A DNA stretch of 64,000 nt. It comes from Armillaria gallica (Eukaryota > Basidiomycota > Agaricomycetes > Agaricales > Physalacriaceae). A program made the position numbers and the translations under genes. Below the pieces are notes generated by a model. That model was not told where the DNA came from. It worked only from the letters and a program-made list of their open reading frames with translations, and made no database searches. This document shows positions 33,401 to 45,905 of this stretch, piece after piece. Within the stretch, counting starts at the first letter, position 1. Each line of letters opens with the position of its first letter. The stretch covers positions 155,001 to 219,000 of the forward strand of contig JBANDB010000007.1 of assembly GCA_037576215.1 (NCBI GenBank), read 5' to 3'.

Positions 33401-34803
33401 AAGGGTGTGGGTCTTCAGGGCTTAAGAGCTAGTGCAAGGGTTCAGGATGATGTCAATCATGAAGTTGTTGGTCTCGCTTTCTTGTCATTGCATGTAGCAA
33501 ATTGGTTTACAGAGCTCATAGAGGCATTCCCTGGCTAGCTCTCCTCCTGCCCTAAGCTTGGCGAGGAGTTCGTTGAAGATCTCTCTGAGTCGGTCCACAT
33601 GCATCTATATGCAGAGCACAGCGTGGGCAGCATTGTCGGTTCGTGCTTCACAGATCACATGAAGCATCCAGTCAACCTCAAAGGGTTTCATCCATCGGTG
33701 AGGGACCTCTGTAGCCTTCACACTAGTCACTGAAGACTTAGCTACTATTGGCGAGGTCACCTCAACTGTCCTAATGTTGTTCATGGCCACCCCCTCATTA
33801 GGGGATGGCTTGGTCAGTTCGGGAGTTTGGGATCTCAGTGTCGCTACAGGGGATCCATTAGCAAGCCAGCATTAGTACGCTGTGTGGTCTTCTTCATCAG
33901 GAACTTCAATCATAGTTACCATCAGCCCCCTCTTTACTGCCTGGGCGCTAGCAGCTTCCTTCCGTTCTTTGGCTCCATGGTGTCCCAATGGAGATTTGTT
34001 TTGAACTCCCCAATCTCCATGAGAGGTGCCATCCCCAACAGTGAAGCTTTGCTTGGGAACAGCAGGTTGGACCTGAGTTTTTACATTGGTCCACCCTTTC
34101 TCCTCTAGGATGAGGGGAGTACTCAGAGGCTCGCAAGCTGCTCCATCAGGTCCTTCAGTTCAGGATAAGTCAGCCAACATAGAGTTGCTTGATGATTGGC
34201 TTGATCTGACATTGGTGTTTAGTCTTCCTCCTTTGGGACTCCTTGTGGTTCTCTGTGTTCCCAGAGGAGGTTTTGCCATAGCTGTTCCCTCTATACCACT
34301 GGCAAGGCCAGGGCTCCATGCAGCTGCTTCATCAGGGGGGGCATTTTTAGGTGCTTGTTTCCCTGCCCCTCACGCTTGAGGCATTATGGAGGGTGTCACT
34401 ATGGTGGGTGACTTTTCGATCGATGCTTTCACTTGTGATGAGTTACATGCCAGTCATTTAGCCATTTGTGTTGCTAGCGTTTCTGCTACTTTGGCTGTAG
34501 GGTGGGGGCCCTCAGCTATCCCTCTTTCTGGGGGATTCGGATCTGTAGGATTGTCAGTCATGTCCTGAAGGATGTCATATCAGTTCGTCAATTCTAATAC
34601 TGGGGTGCAGGTAGAAGTCATAGTGTCCTTTTTATTTGAAGTCATAAAAACCGACCCCCCACATAGAGGGAGTCAGGGTATAGCCAAATGCTTGATAGGT
34701 AAAATGTCTGTATGTAAAGATGTATGAGACCATCCAGCGAAAGAGAGGTGCGCACCTGTATGTAAGTCCTTGGTCATTGCAGGGGAATTGGACCCTTGAT
34801 GAC
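33401..34803 (-). pseudogene. Gypsy linker between gag and protease
   Basis: A stop-riddled region in the minus orientation between the CCHC knuckle and the protease. Short readable pieces are Pro/Ser/Thr-rich with no assignable domain. Plus-strand frames here are shadows. Confidence 0.5.
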
Positions 34804-37175
34804 CTACTCTTTTACCTCCTCGATCTTGGTATCCTTGGCAAGCAGCTCTTCAGCCATTGCCACTGCACGTACCTCTGTCTTCTTCTTGTGTGGGCAGTCT
34901 TTGCTCAGATGCCCCTTCTCATCACACTGGAAACATCTCCCCTTGCTCATCTGCTTCTTCTGGATGTGGTTGACCTCCATTGGTTTGCCTTGCCCCCATA
35001 CGTTGTCCACTTTCCTGTTGCTGCATTGCAGCTCAGCATATTGGCTGCCGGTTTGCCTGCAGAGGAACTTGATGTGCCCCCTGTCTTGTTCTGACTGGGG
35101 GCAGTAATCTGCTTCTGGCCAGCGGGTCGCAAGTCACACTGGTTCATCCCTTAGATCTGGTTGAAGACCCATTTATGTTGGTGCTCTTCATACATTGTAG
35201 TAATTCATGCCTTCCATTCAAGATATGTTCTGGGAATGTTGAACCTGGCGTTGGCGATGAAGGAGATGTAGTTGGCAGGGACTCCTAGTCGTACTGCCCA
35301 TACCATCGTTTCACACTCATCTTTGTCTCCTCTGCATCCTGCTAACTTGGCTTCTTGTTCCAGCTTCTGGAAGTACACCATTGCACCACTGTTGTCCATG
35401 TGGAGGTCATACATCTGTTTTTCATGGACTTCTTCGATGGCAGGATCTCAGAATTGTTGGACAACTTCCCTCATGAATTCCTCCCAGGATGGGTACTGAT
35501 ATCTGGCCTCATCATCCCAGTTGCTCATGATCCAATAGTCCTGTTGCTTGTAGACCCACCATTCTTTAGCAGGTCCTTCGAAGTGGGAGGTCGCAAAGGG
35601 GATTATCAAGAAGGGAAGGTCGCAAAAATGGTTTCGGAACATTTCAAAATACATGATGCAATCTCCAAAGAAATACTCCATGTTGTCGTGCTCCTCTCAG
35701 AATACTCTGGGGGTCTTGACCAAGGTGGGTTTAACCCTTAAGAAGGGGGCATGGTTATCTTCATCGATCATGCCTATAAGTCCTTCATTGGGATAGCCCA
35801 GGTCCCAGTTGGGCAGTTGTGGGAGTGAGTATCAGTCCGTGTGCTGGTGGGGTGGTTGTAGGTGTCCTGGGATGGGCAGCCTTCCCCGTTCTAGTTCTCT
35901 GCCCTTCACATTGTGTCAGACGTCCTCTAGCTTGTTCCAAAGCTAATTCTGTTCCTCCCTCATTAGCTCTATCTGGGCCATCGCTTGCTGCAACCGGTCT
36001 TTGACCGATGGTTGCGGCAGGTCCTCCTGCATATCACTACCTTCCGCTTCTCCTGCCCCTGCAATCAATCAGCTACTGCTGCATCCTGAGTAGGACCCAG
36101 GATTGCAGACCCTAGTGTAACCAGAAGAGTCTGGTAGCGGTTGGGGAAATGGTGGGAGATCATAGTCAAGTCTCTCAAATGTTTCTTCATCATAGTTGAA
36201 CCCCTGTTCAAAGGGGTTTGTCATTGGTCCCGTCCAGGTCAGGATGGTCCCCCTGTAGTCAGGCAAGTTGAAGGAGTTTGTGCTCCAAGTTGCACTGCTC
36301 CTCATCAGTTCAGAGACGAAGGTCCTGTATCTGATGCCCTGGAGCTGGTGGATATAGCTCCCAGTTTCAATTGGCGAAGATCCAGGCCATGATCTCAGCA
36401 TCATGGTGTCTGCTGAGGAGGGGATCTCCATGCTCCACAGCGAGGAAGAAGTCCATGAATTCTCATGAGCCTTTGTGGTGCCACTTGAATCTGCTTTTGA
36501 CTTCTCTCCTTCGAAGTTCCCAAGCTTCGGATTGATAGGGACTGAGGATCTCTCGGTCAACCTGGGTGAGTTCTGGCCATTTGTAGTCGAGCCCTCTTGG
36601 GTTGAGAGGGTCACTTGGGCTTTGTCAGGGGATGTACTCCCCCTCCTCAGCATTACTGTCTTGTCAGATTCTTCTTCATGGGTTTGGGGCAGAGACAGGA
36701 TTGGAATTGGTGTCGGAGTCCTTGGCGGGCCAGGGGTGTAGGGGTCGTGTGAATCAATATCTAGAGGTGGTGGGGAATGGAATGGTGCTGTGTCGGTGAG
36801 GATTATCCCCATTGGGGCATACCATCCTGCAGTGAGCTCTTGGTAGTTCCAAGACCTGTGGTGCCATATAGGGAGGAACTGGGTTGTGGCTGCTAGGTTC
36901 ATTGGGTAAATCAAGTACTGCGATGGGCTGGTCCCAGTCGCAGTATAGTTTGGGTATGTTGTCAGGGGACCAGGTGAGAACAGAGGGATATTTGGGGTCG
37001 TGCTCAGGTTGAGCATCCTCTGTGCCGGCCCATGGGTCCAGGTTCGCAATCTGTAGATTTCTGGTCTGAGTTGTGGCAGTGGGTAGTTCTGGAGTGGCAA
37101 TTTGGCAAACATGGCTGGGCCTTGGAGTAGCATTCCTAATGGGTGGTTCATCCTCTCTACATGAGAGGAACTCAT
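34804..37175 (-). pseudogene. Gypsy gag with CCHC zinc knuckle (decayed)
   Basis: A long N-terminal frame of 368 codons from 37,175 is rich in Pro, Ser and Thr, probably an extended Gag N-terminus. The capsid-like core lies at about 35,740-35,205 (FEGPAKEWW, LGVPANYISFIANA). The nucleocapsid knuckle CFQCDEKGHLSKDC is at about 34,930-34,890. Gag would assemble the particle and bind the RNA. Stops and frame breaks separate these parts. Confidence 0.75.
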
Positions 37176-37912
37176 CTGAGGATTGGTGGCAGATAGTAGT
37201 TGTGTGCTAGTGGATGACTTGGGTGGTGGTCAACAGGTTGGATGCTATACTCAGCCTGGCCATGGTTCATTCAGTTCTATAGGGGATGACATAGTGGGCA
37301 GGGAAAGGGGCAGTTCTGAAGTTGGTTCTGGGATTTCATTGAGGAATGAGGACTCCGATTTGGACGAGGAGGTTTCATATTTTCCAGGCATACGCAAGGG
37401 TGAGGAATGCAACTAGAAAGAAGAGAAAGATGACAGCGGCGATGGCTGTTCTGATACTAATTGTCTATATTGGCATCAGGTCAGGGGTGATTGGCATTGG
37501 TCAGGTTTAGGGTTACTTTGTAGATGGCGATGAGGAGTTCGGTGAAAAGTGCAGTGAGGTTTTCAGAGTTTATTTCTTCAGGATTCAGGGTTGGAGTCAG
37601 GGTTGGAATTATACAGTGATTCCCATGGTCGATTCAGAGGTGGTGGGTTGGGAGGATTCATGTCTCAGGAGATGAGATGAAATGTAGTGGCTGAGAAGGG
37701 CTGAGCGTTGGACGGGTTAGGAGTCAGTGGTTTGTTCTTCGTATTCAGTTTGTTCTCCATATCCTACGATTATGAGGACAAGGAGAAGAAACATGAGAAT
37801 GCCTCTGATGATTTCAGCTATGATTCCAATGATTTTGTTTTGGGGGTTCAAATAAAAGATGGTCTCCCTGACGGCTAGCATACAAGGAGGGTGTAGGAAG
37901 CTTTGAGCTAAT
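37176..37912 (-). other. Gypsy 5' leader
   Basis: Region between the 5' LTR and gag in the element's orientation. The sequence just inside the LTR reads ATTAGCTCAAAGC on the minus strand. I cannot match it confidently to a tRNA 3' end, so the primer-binding site is unresolved. Confidence 0.5.
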
Positions 37913-38297
37913 TGTTATGGCTGGACTCAAGTATAACGAACAGATGCAATCCTAAGGCTGTCTCGTGTTTGGACAATCACCTAAGGCATGGTAGTATGCT
38001 CATAGACTGTAGTCATAGCGGTTAACACTTAGACACTCAGCTAGTGAGAAAGTTTGTTAGGATTAAGTTTAGCTCAAAGCTAGGGTACATGCTTGGAGCT
38101 ATGCTACTTATATACTAAAGTTCTGATGCTAATAATAGATCTGTCAATGTGTCAACAATGTGTTCAATGGAAGGTGCCAGTGTGGTGTAGCACCATGTGG
38201 GAATCATGTGGTTTGGTCATGATGGAGATAATCATAGGCACTGAAGATAAGATAGACGCTGGTGATTTAGATAAGATAAAGCTAAAAAATTGTAACA
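37913..38297 (-). repeat. 5' LTR of the gypsy element
   Basis: 385 bases, same ends and length as the left LTR. Differences are mostly transitions involving CG, TG or CA. GTAAC follows directly. Confidence 0.9.
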
Positions 38298-40169
38298 GTA
38301 ACAAGGTACTGCCAGATTTCTTTCAGCTGATGCACACCTGCTACACTTTATGCAGCTGTCATAGAGTAGCTCAATCTGGCCAATTCTTGCACAAAACCCA
38401 CAATTCTCTCTTACACTGCACCAGAAATAGAACAGAGCTTCTCTCAGATGTAACCAAGTGTACTCTTGAAACTGGCGCAGCTTCACTGACTTCAAATCTC
38501 TTATTTATCTCAAGTAAACCAAAGTTTTATATCCAAAATGTTTCTCTGATTCTATTTCTCTGTGAGCTTGCTACAACACACAAGCCCGGAAGCCAACTAA
38601 TGACTCTCTCACTAAAATACAGTCTCTCAGCACTTGTCTGTTACAATTTCCAAGGCTAGTGACTAGTAGACTCACTACACAAGGCAAGAAACCTACAGAT
38701 TCCAAGTTAAACCTTTTCAATGCCACTCAAGCCATTCATACTGTTCCTTAGCAGTAAAGAGAACAAATAGTAACTTGAATTATACACTGGCTAACTGAAC
38801 TACTTATATACTATGAGTGAAAGGTGATTATAAACAGTCTATGAGTAAGATAAATGGTCTAGATATTTCAATGCATTTTTACATTTTTTGATGTCAGTCT
38901 ACTGCAGCTGCAGTATTCCTTAGCAGGTGAGTCAGACTGTATCTGATTGGTCTCTTTAAGGTGTACTCTATATCCTACAATGTCAGCATATGTCAAAAGT
39001 CACCTCCACAGGCTTAGAATATTGGCAACTGATAATTAAGTCTGTGACATCTCTCTTTTAGAGCTCTTTTCTGATAGACAACTCCTTTCTTAGACATATT
39101 AGCTATTGGGCCTTTTGGATTCCTAGCAAACTTGCTAATCTCTTGGCCAAAACCCTTGTATTAGACTTGCCTCATAATATCTCTTCATTTCCTTCCTTGC
39201 ACAAGATTATCTCTGGATTTTCAGGCACCATGCTTCTTTCATTAGGCAAGCACATGGCTATCATCCTTATGTTGCAATCCAACTCTAAGTTCATCCTACT
39301 GATGCAAGTGCAGCTCAAGCTTATTGAAAGGAGTGAGCTTGCTAATTGGCCTTTCTATCAAGCCTGCCCTTTAGATATAGTGCTATGACCAAGTCCTTGG
39401 TTAACTCTGTTTTTCCATTGATATACTGCGACATTGCTTCAGTAACCTTGCTTAGAATAGGTATTCACATGTCTGCTTAGCAAGCTCACTAAGTGTAGCC
39501 TATAAGCTAATGCCTAAACATACCAAATTGCAAATTTACATATATAGCCATGCCATGGACATGACAGCATGTTCTGAAAGAATATCTGTGCAGCTTTCAA
39601 GGTTCCTGATCTGTATAAGCCAGATGACAATGCTAATAATGGTGATGATGATATTAAAATGTCTGATATTTATTCTTTTTCATGGCCCCTGAGTCCAGCA
39701 TTAAATTCTCAAAGCTCCAAGTCTTTGGTAAATGATGCTGATGTCGAGGAGTGAGAAGATGTTAGTTTTGACTCTAATCCCAAGGATATGGATGAAGATG
39801 GTAGTGATAAAGAAGGCTAGTGTGATAAAGATGATAACTCTGTCAAGGCCAAAGAAGGTGCAGATAATGTTGAGGCATTAGGTTTTTTGTGATTCTAAGC
39901 TTGAGTACTTACTACCTAATATGATCTATACACTACTGTCCATACTAATTACAAGTCAACTTAAGCAGTCAAGCATATTATATTAACTTATAATCTCTAT
40001 ACTCACTTTCTCAATCTTTCAAGCCATGACAAGTACCTTGTATCTGCATAGATATAGTTACAATGACTTATAATGACCTCAGATTCTGATAGCATCTTGT
40101 AATTATACCAAGTAATTGTCTGGTCTGAGAAGTAATCAACATTTTTCCTGTGGCACCGTTGTTTCTTGC
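38298..40169. other. Unassigned AT-rich sequence with an acidic coding remnant
   Basis: No gene recognised. At about 39,610-39,890 on the plus strand a frame with two stops reads Asp/Glu-rich pieces (NANNGDDDIKMSDIYSF, NPKDMDEDGSDKEG), like the acidic tail of a decayed protein, with no identifiable family. The rest has only short open frames. Confidence 0.5.
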
Positions 40170-40618
40170 AACTGTCAAAGCTGCCAATGTGTTAATGCAA
40201 GGCTGTTTATAGATGACAATGTGTCAGAATGATGCTCTCCAAGAACTTCCTTGCTAAGCTTGAGTGTCTCTGTCTGTAGCACCTTTGCTTCTTGCAACTG
40301 TCCAAGCTCCTGATGTGTTGATGCAAGGCTGTTCATAGATGACAGTGTGTCAGGATGATGCTCTCCAAGAACTTCCTTGCAAAGCTTGAGTGTCTCTGTC
40401 TGTAGCACCTTTGCTTCTTGCAACTGTCCAAGCTGCTGATGTGTTGATGCAAGGCCATTCATAGATGACAATGTGTTAGGATGATGCTCTCCAAGAACTT
40501 CCTTGCAAAGCTTGAGTGTCTCTGTCTGTAGCACCTTTGCTTCTTGCAACTGTCCAAGCTTCTGATGTGTTAATGCAAGGTTGTTCATAAATAACAATGT
40601 GTGAGGATGATGCTTTTC
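40170..40618 (-). repeat. 126-bp tandem repeats encoding TPR units
   Basis: AAGAACTTCCTTGC recurs at 40,241, 40,367 and 40,493, exactly 126 bases apart, with very few differences between units. Each unit encodes 42 residues (LGQLQEAKVLQTETLKL then LGEHHPDTLSSMN), the tetratricopeptide-12 pattern. Sequence outside the array diverges quickly. Confidence 0.88.
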
Positions 40619-43362
40619 AAAATAGTATTCACAATGTTTTAAAGCCTTCTGATATATGTGTTTAGCCTTTTCCCATAATCCTGCATCATCAAAAATCCTT
40701 CCAAAAGAACTATAAGCACCAAAAGTACAAAGATTAATTTGATCAATATAGTCAGCATGAGCAAGTAATAACCGTCGAAACTGATAGCTAACATTAGTGA
40801 TACTATGAGGTGTTGCATGTGCTAAAAGAAGTAGAGCAATATGATATACTTTATTTTTATCATCAATAGTCTCCTGAATACAGATATGAAGGATAGGGTG
40901 AAATGAGAAAGCTTTAGCACTAGTATTATATATTACAAGAGAGAAGCAGCTCAGCTCATCAATACTGTCATTCTAAGACCACTCATATAGAAAGAGTGAT
41001 AGAAAATTCTTCAGCTTTTCTATAGCTGGAAAATTCTCTGTCTCCTCAGGCTGGAGATCATCACCAGTAAAGGCAGCTGCATGATAGAACAGCTCAACAG
41101 GTATAGCTGTGTGATAGAAGCAAGCACAAATCTGCATAAAAAGCTGAGTTAAAGAGCTGAGCTGGTTAAAGCTAAGTTGAAAGGCACTAAAGACCGTTTT
41201 CTAATAGCCATCAAGTGATTTCATCTTGTAATTAAGAAGCTGTTTGGATTTCTGTTCAAAGAGAGAGAGGTAGGTGCCAAGAGTACATGTTGCAGTTGAG
41301 GCAATATAAGCACCAGCTGTAGCTACAGCAAGAGCTTAGCAGCCAAGTGCATCAACAATATCAGATACAAGCTGCTGATTGTTGTTGTTAAAGTCCTCAT
41401 GTGCATGTTTCAAAAGAAGATTGATAGCCTCGCTTTGTTTAAGATCAGAAAAGTCAAAGTGAGCACCAGGAGATGCTCTTTGATTAACCTCAGTGAGACG
41501 GCTAGTGATAATAATGTTGCCATAATTGCACTATGGAATGTACTTGCTCAGTTCAATCTCTGGATCATCTGCATTGTCAAAAATGAGAAGCCAATTCTCT
41601 TGCATTCTCCCTAAGATATTCTGAACATCATTAACTTCTTCACCAATGCCAGCAGCTTTGCCAAGCTTCTTGAAGTCAGCAGCAAGTGTAGCATCTGAGG
41701 TGGCATCAACAAACCAAACATGTGTAAATCTGTCATTGGCTCTCAATATCGCAAATAAACTAATTAAACAAACTTCTTACCTGGATAAATCCTCAGAAAC
41801 AAATCTGAGCACCAGCTGTGTCTTCCCAGTTCCACCCCTTGCCACAATGGTGACAACATGTAGCTTAGGAGCAAAAGCCCTCTCTATAGATTGATGGAAG
41901 CTATCAGCAGTTTGCTGGTCCATAAAATCAGGCAACTCCAGCTTGTAATCTTGAGTTGAAGCAAAATGAGAAACAGCTTGGTTGGTGCTTGTCACAAGAA
42001 TGGGATTATAGATGGAGTAAGGAAGATACTGGTCTAGCTCCAAGGAAGGGTCTGCATTTTCAAGAACAAACAGGGGAGGTTGATGGGCACTATCATCAGC
42101 CTTCATATTGTGTGCAATCACTTTGAGTCTCATGCTGAGCACTTCAACAGAGCTTGCATCCAGGAAAATGACAGTAAATCTAGATCATGTCAGCTAATAT
42201 GATGCCACACAATAGGCTACTACTGACCTTGATGAAAAATCAATACTGTGAACAAAATCTGAAAGTGCATTACTGCTTGTGCTGAAAAGTGTAACCACAG
42301 GCGCAGCAAGCATTCTTGACAGTTTCCGGAGGTCACCCTCACGGCCAGTGAAGTACTGGCTTGGAGGAGGGCATGCAAGCACATTAAGATTGAGGGATGA
42401 GAATAGAGTCGGGCTCTGCTGTTTGATTGCAAGGATTTTCTTCACATCAAGATGCATCTGTGCCACGGCAATGCGTGTGTCAACATGGATCATCGTCTGC
42501 AAAAAATATGTCAGATGATTATTCAGAACCAAGTGCAGAGATGGAGTTTACACACCTGGAAGACCTGGACTGCCATATCAATGCGTCCGATGCACTCCGT
42601 GGCTTTTGTCTTGAAAGTGCTGCGCTCTAGTGTCAGCTTTACTGTGCTCATTGTCTTGTATTGTCTCAGATCCTCGAGGACCTCCCTCAGGCAGCTCTCA
42701 AGCCCTCGAAATGCGTCCTTGACATCATCAGGCAGTGACGCTGAATCGTCCCGCCAATGTCGGAACTTGAACACAGTATCGCGGAACATAAGGAGAGTCA
42801 CCTGCACCTGGTCCCATTCTCCCCTACATGCGTCGACTTCCTGTAAGGTGGATTAGTACAGCAAGCTTGCTGAAAAATGACGACGCACATTGATGGTATT
42901 GATGAGTGTACTCAACACTCCTGCCACTACCTTGATGTACGGCACCTTGTCCAACACATCACAAATGTCTTTCACGATATCCAGAATCACGGTCGCATTT
43001 GCGGTCTTGTTCTCCAACGAGGTGCCGGCGAGGTTATTGTTATCCGGCGAGACCTTGATAGTCGTCGTCTGAGCATTGGCGAGAGGCTGGGAGGTGGTGG
43101 TGGTGTTCGCCTGTAAAACGGGACTGGCGCTATTTGACGACACGGCAGCGACATCGCCAGTCGTATCGGTGTGACTACGTTTTCCTCGATGCCCAAAAAT
43201 CCTGCTGAGTTTGCCCTTGCCCTTGCCCTTAACGGAGGTGGCATCCAAGTCATTTGACGGAGATCCGACAGCTTGGGCTGGCGTGCTTGAGGACGACAAA
43301 GCAAGCGATGAATTGCTGGATGCACTGCCGTGCGCGATCTTTTTCAGATGGGAAAACACCAT
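40170..43362 (-). pseudogene. NLR-like NB-ARC/TPR protein gene (decayed)
   Basis: Five exons on the minus strand start at ATG 43,362. The introns are 42,888-42,841, 42,555-42,497, 42,227-42,180 and 41,780-41,742, and all keep the frame. The N-terminal part is Ser/Thr-rich and then helical. YFTGREGDL (about 42,345) opens the nucleotide-binding region, with Walker A ARGGTGKTQL near 41,830, LLIFDNADD near 41,590 and GNIIITSR near 41,520. The C-terminus is a TPR array of 42-residue repeats. Fungal proteins of this type are STAND/NLR-like receptors linked to self/non-self recognition. Stops near 41,530, 41,340, 41,203 and 40,974 break the last exon, and the TPR end is truncated. Confidence 0.8.
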
Positions 43363-44148
43363 GGTTGCGAGAGTGGTCGTGGTTTCTGGTCAAGGTGGAC
43401 ACGTGGCAAGTCAGGCTGTGATGCACTGCAATAGCTGTCACAATCAATTGTGAGATCTCTAAAAAGTCGCACGACATCTAAATATATACCGAGTTCTTTG
43501 CTTTACACCTTCCGGTTGAGAGATATAGGACAAAGAGAGGGGTACCTTGGTGACCATACTAGTTCGTTGCTGAGTAGTCTACGAAATCCAATTGAAGGCA
43601 TGGCTCACAACGACGTAGGAAATGAACCAAGTGATTCAGGTAGAGCCACCGCGCCAGCTTGTTGTACAAGGGCCGTGACAGAACAGTCAGCCGACAGTTC
43701 TTCTATGAATCAGCGCTGGTTCTGCTTCTGATCTGTCCTTTCGTGACAGTTTCTGGTCGGAGATTGGCCTGCGATGCCGCAAGGTAGCACACCTCTCTCA
43801 GGCTTGAGACTAGGACACATGTTGTGGTTGACCTGAGCGAACAGAGAGGAGGTCGGTCGTCTTCCAGATGTTGGCCGTGACAAGTCGTGATTAAGATGGA
43901 AGGCACACTTAATCACTTACGCGGCGTTGATGAACTTAGCCGCCAGCTCAGTGCAGAGTAAGCACCGGCTCGATACTGGCATTCGGTCCTAAAAGATCAC
44001 CCATTAGCATGAATCTTATTTTTCGAGGACATAAGAATGAATCCTCCATAAACTAAAGCCTCGTAACAAGTAAGGGAACCGGCATCGATTCAACTAAATA
44101 ACACGACGACATCTAGAGTACATTCGATCCTAAAATACCGGTAAATCA
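43363..44148. other. Intergenic region between NLR and farnesyl diphosphate synthase
   Basis: No supported gene. A 7-base inverted repeat TCACAATCAATTGTGA lies at 43,438-43,453, about 75 bases upstream of the NLR start; it could be a regulator site or chance. Base composition shifts here from AT-rich to more balanced with more CpG. Confidence 0.5.
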
Positions 44149-45402
44149 CTACTTCGTCCTCTTGTAAATCTTATCAATGAAGCTCTTAAACACCTCCCGC
44201 TTCAGCGTACTCTGCCCCTCAACGTCAACCTCCGGGATCTCCCCAATCATCGCAACAAGCTCCCCATAAACCTTCTCCTCATACACCCCATACAGCTTCC
44301 TCAAATCCACCTCGGGACTCTCAAACACCTCCTTCACTCTCCTCTCGCACTCCGAATCCTTCCTCCCATAGTTCTCATCGAGGACCCGCCGCTGCTCAGG
44401 CGTGCACACCGCCAGCGCGGTGTTCACGCACCACGAGCACTTGTTATCGAGGATGTCCGTGCCGATCTTCCCGATTTGCTCGGGCGTGCCGGAAAAGTCG
44501 AGAAAGTCGTCTTGGATTTGGAAGTATTCGCCGAGGGGGATGAGGATGGATTTGGCGAGGGCGTAGGGCTCGATGGTTTGCGTCCCGGAGGGGTAGGATT
44601 GGGGGACGTGGGACATGTGCATGGCGAGGGCGACGGGGAGGTAGAAGGAGTAGTACGCGGTTTTGTATATCACGATAAGTGAATGTCTTCATATCATACA
44701 ACCATCAGTACAAGCACGACATCAAGGGAAAAAAGTACGCACTTTTTAAGAGAGAATTTACTCAAATCAACCTCGTCCTCCGGAGCAGTGATCAAATCGA
44801 TGAGCTGCCCCATCTCCGTCTGGAACGTCGTCTCCAAAAAGAGCTCCAGAATATCCACATAATAGCTCTCCCCGCGGAAATGCTTCTTGAGGAGGTAGTA
44901 TATCGCGGCTTCGAGCATGAACGAGTCGTTGATGGCGATTTGGCCGACTTTGGGGACGCGGTACCAGCAGGGCTGGCCTCGACGCGTAATCGATGAATCC
45001 ATCATGTCGTCCGAGACGAGGAAGAAGGCTTGGAGCTACAAGTGGAAGGGTGAGAACGGCTGGCAAGGATGATACGGAAGGTGGGGCGTACGAGCTCGAT
45101 GCCCCAGCCGAGCACGGCAGCCTTTAGGTACTCGTCGTCCGTCAACGGGGTGCCCTTGATAATCTCGGCTGTGTCGACGACGGACATGCCACGGTTGAGC
45201 TTGCCTCCGGGGACGTTGTAGTCGAGATTCTATCAAGAATAAGTCTCACTTCCGTTTGCCAGTAAAGCTCACTCACCCTCTCGTACCACTCAATCGCATC
45301 CTTGGGCATGCCCTCGCCAGTAATATAGTCGAGCAACTCCTGTTTGATAACCTTCCATGCTCCTTCAAAACGCGCGCGGCGAGCTACCTTGTCAGTCGAC
45401 AT
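44149..45402 (-). CDS. ERG20: Farnesyl diphosphate synthase
   Basis: The enzyme condenses isopentenyl diphosphate with dimethylallyl and geranyl diphosphate to make farnesyl diphosphate, the branch point to sterols, dolichols, haem A, ubiquinone and prenylated proteins, in the cytosol. Four exons: 45,402-45,277, 45,229-45,092, 45,035-44,743 and 44,686-44,149, giving 364 residues, close to the usual 350. The first Asp-rich motif DDMMD follows FLVS (45,011-44,997), with [11 protein letters not shown] after it. The second, DDFLDFSG, is at about 44,511-44,488, followed by [13 protein letters not shown]. The C-terminus KIYKRTK matches the family. Introns of 47, 56 and 56 bases are GT-AG (GTGAGT, GTACGC, GTGCGT donors). 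All key residues are present and no defect was seen. Confidence 0.95.
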
Positions 45403-45905
45403 GTATAACGAACGTGGATGGGCGTGAGAGATGGGGCGCGATAAGAAAGTGGTGCTATATCATCGTGGTTCGTGTCTGAGATTTTATTTGTTCGCTTATC
45501 CCCGGATAATAATATCTGCTTCCTGATTCGGACACCGACATCGGAGAATGCATTCATTCGGACTGAGCGTCTTGTTCTTCCCTCATCGGTCTAGGACAAG
45601 ATAAATCTTTGTGCATTGTAGAAAACGGCTAGCGATGACATCCCCTTCGGTAACGGCTAGAATACAGAATATTATATAGTACAACACGGTCGATATCCAC
45701 GAACCAGGAAGGACGTCAATGAAACATCCCAACAGGCGTCTTGCACTATTGGGTGTAACCACCCCGTTGATGTCGATCCTATGCGCATAAAGGGCAGATA
45801 CGACGCATCCTTCCTCCGAAAATCGTTTATCCCTACCCCGTGCCCTCCATCCATCAGCACAGATTCCTCCAACAAGCACGGACTATACGCACCTTCCGAT
45901 CTCAT
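45403..45905. other. Intergenic region upstream of ERG20
   Basis: Contains the ERG20 promoter and the 3' side of the next ORF. No clear TATA box or known site is visible. Confidence 0.5.

Larger units (their letters stand above)
27771..38297 (-). mobile_element. Ty3/gypsy LTR retrotransposon (chromovirus), decayed
   Basis: Two 385-base direct LTRs (27,771-28,155 and 37,913-38,297) begin TGTTA and end TAACA. The 5-base duplication GTAAC flanks the whole element (27,766-70 and 38,298-302). Minus-strand order is gag with CCHC knuckle, aspartic protease, reverse transcriptase, RNase H, integrase and chromodomain, the chromovirus arrangement. The LTRs differ at roughly 7 percent of positions by my eye count, mainly at CpG/TpG/CpA sites. 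Total length is 10.5 kb, of which 1.57 kb is nested copy F. Many stops mean it cannot move on its own. Confidence 0.92.

Noticed and set aside
33827..34568. Plus-strand frames over the gypsy gag-protease linker
   Set aside because: The element is coded on the minus strand; these frames are low-complexity and unsupported.
40170..40618. Regular 126-base repeats as a CRISPR-like array or satellite
   Set aside because: Units are exact multiples of three and encode TPR helices in frame with the NLR gene; the organism is eukaryotic.
44149..45402. Geranylgeranyl diphosphate synthase as identity of the prenyl synthase
   Set aside because: The motif surroundings ([24 protein letters not shown]) and the KRTK C-terminus match farnesyl diphosphate synthase.
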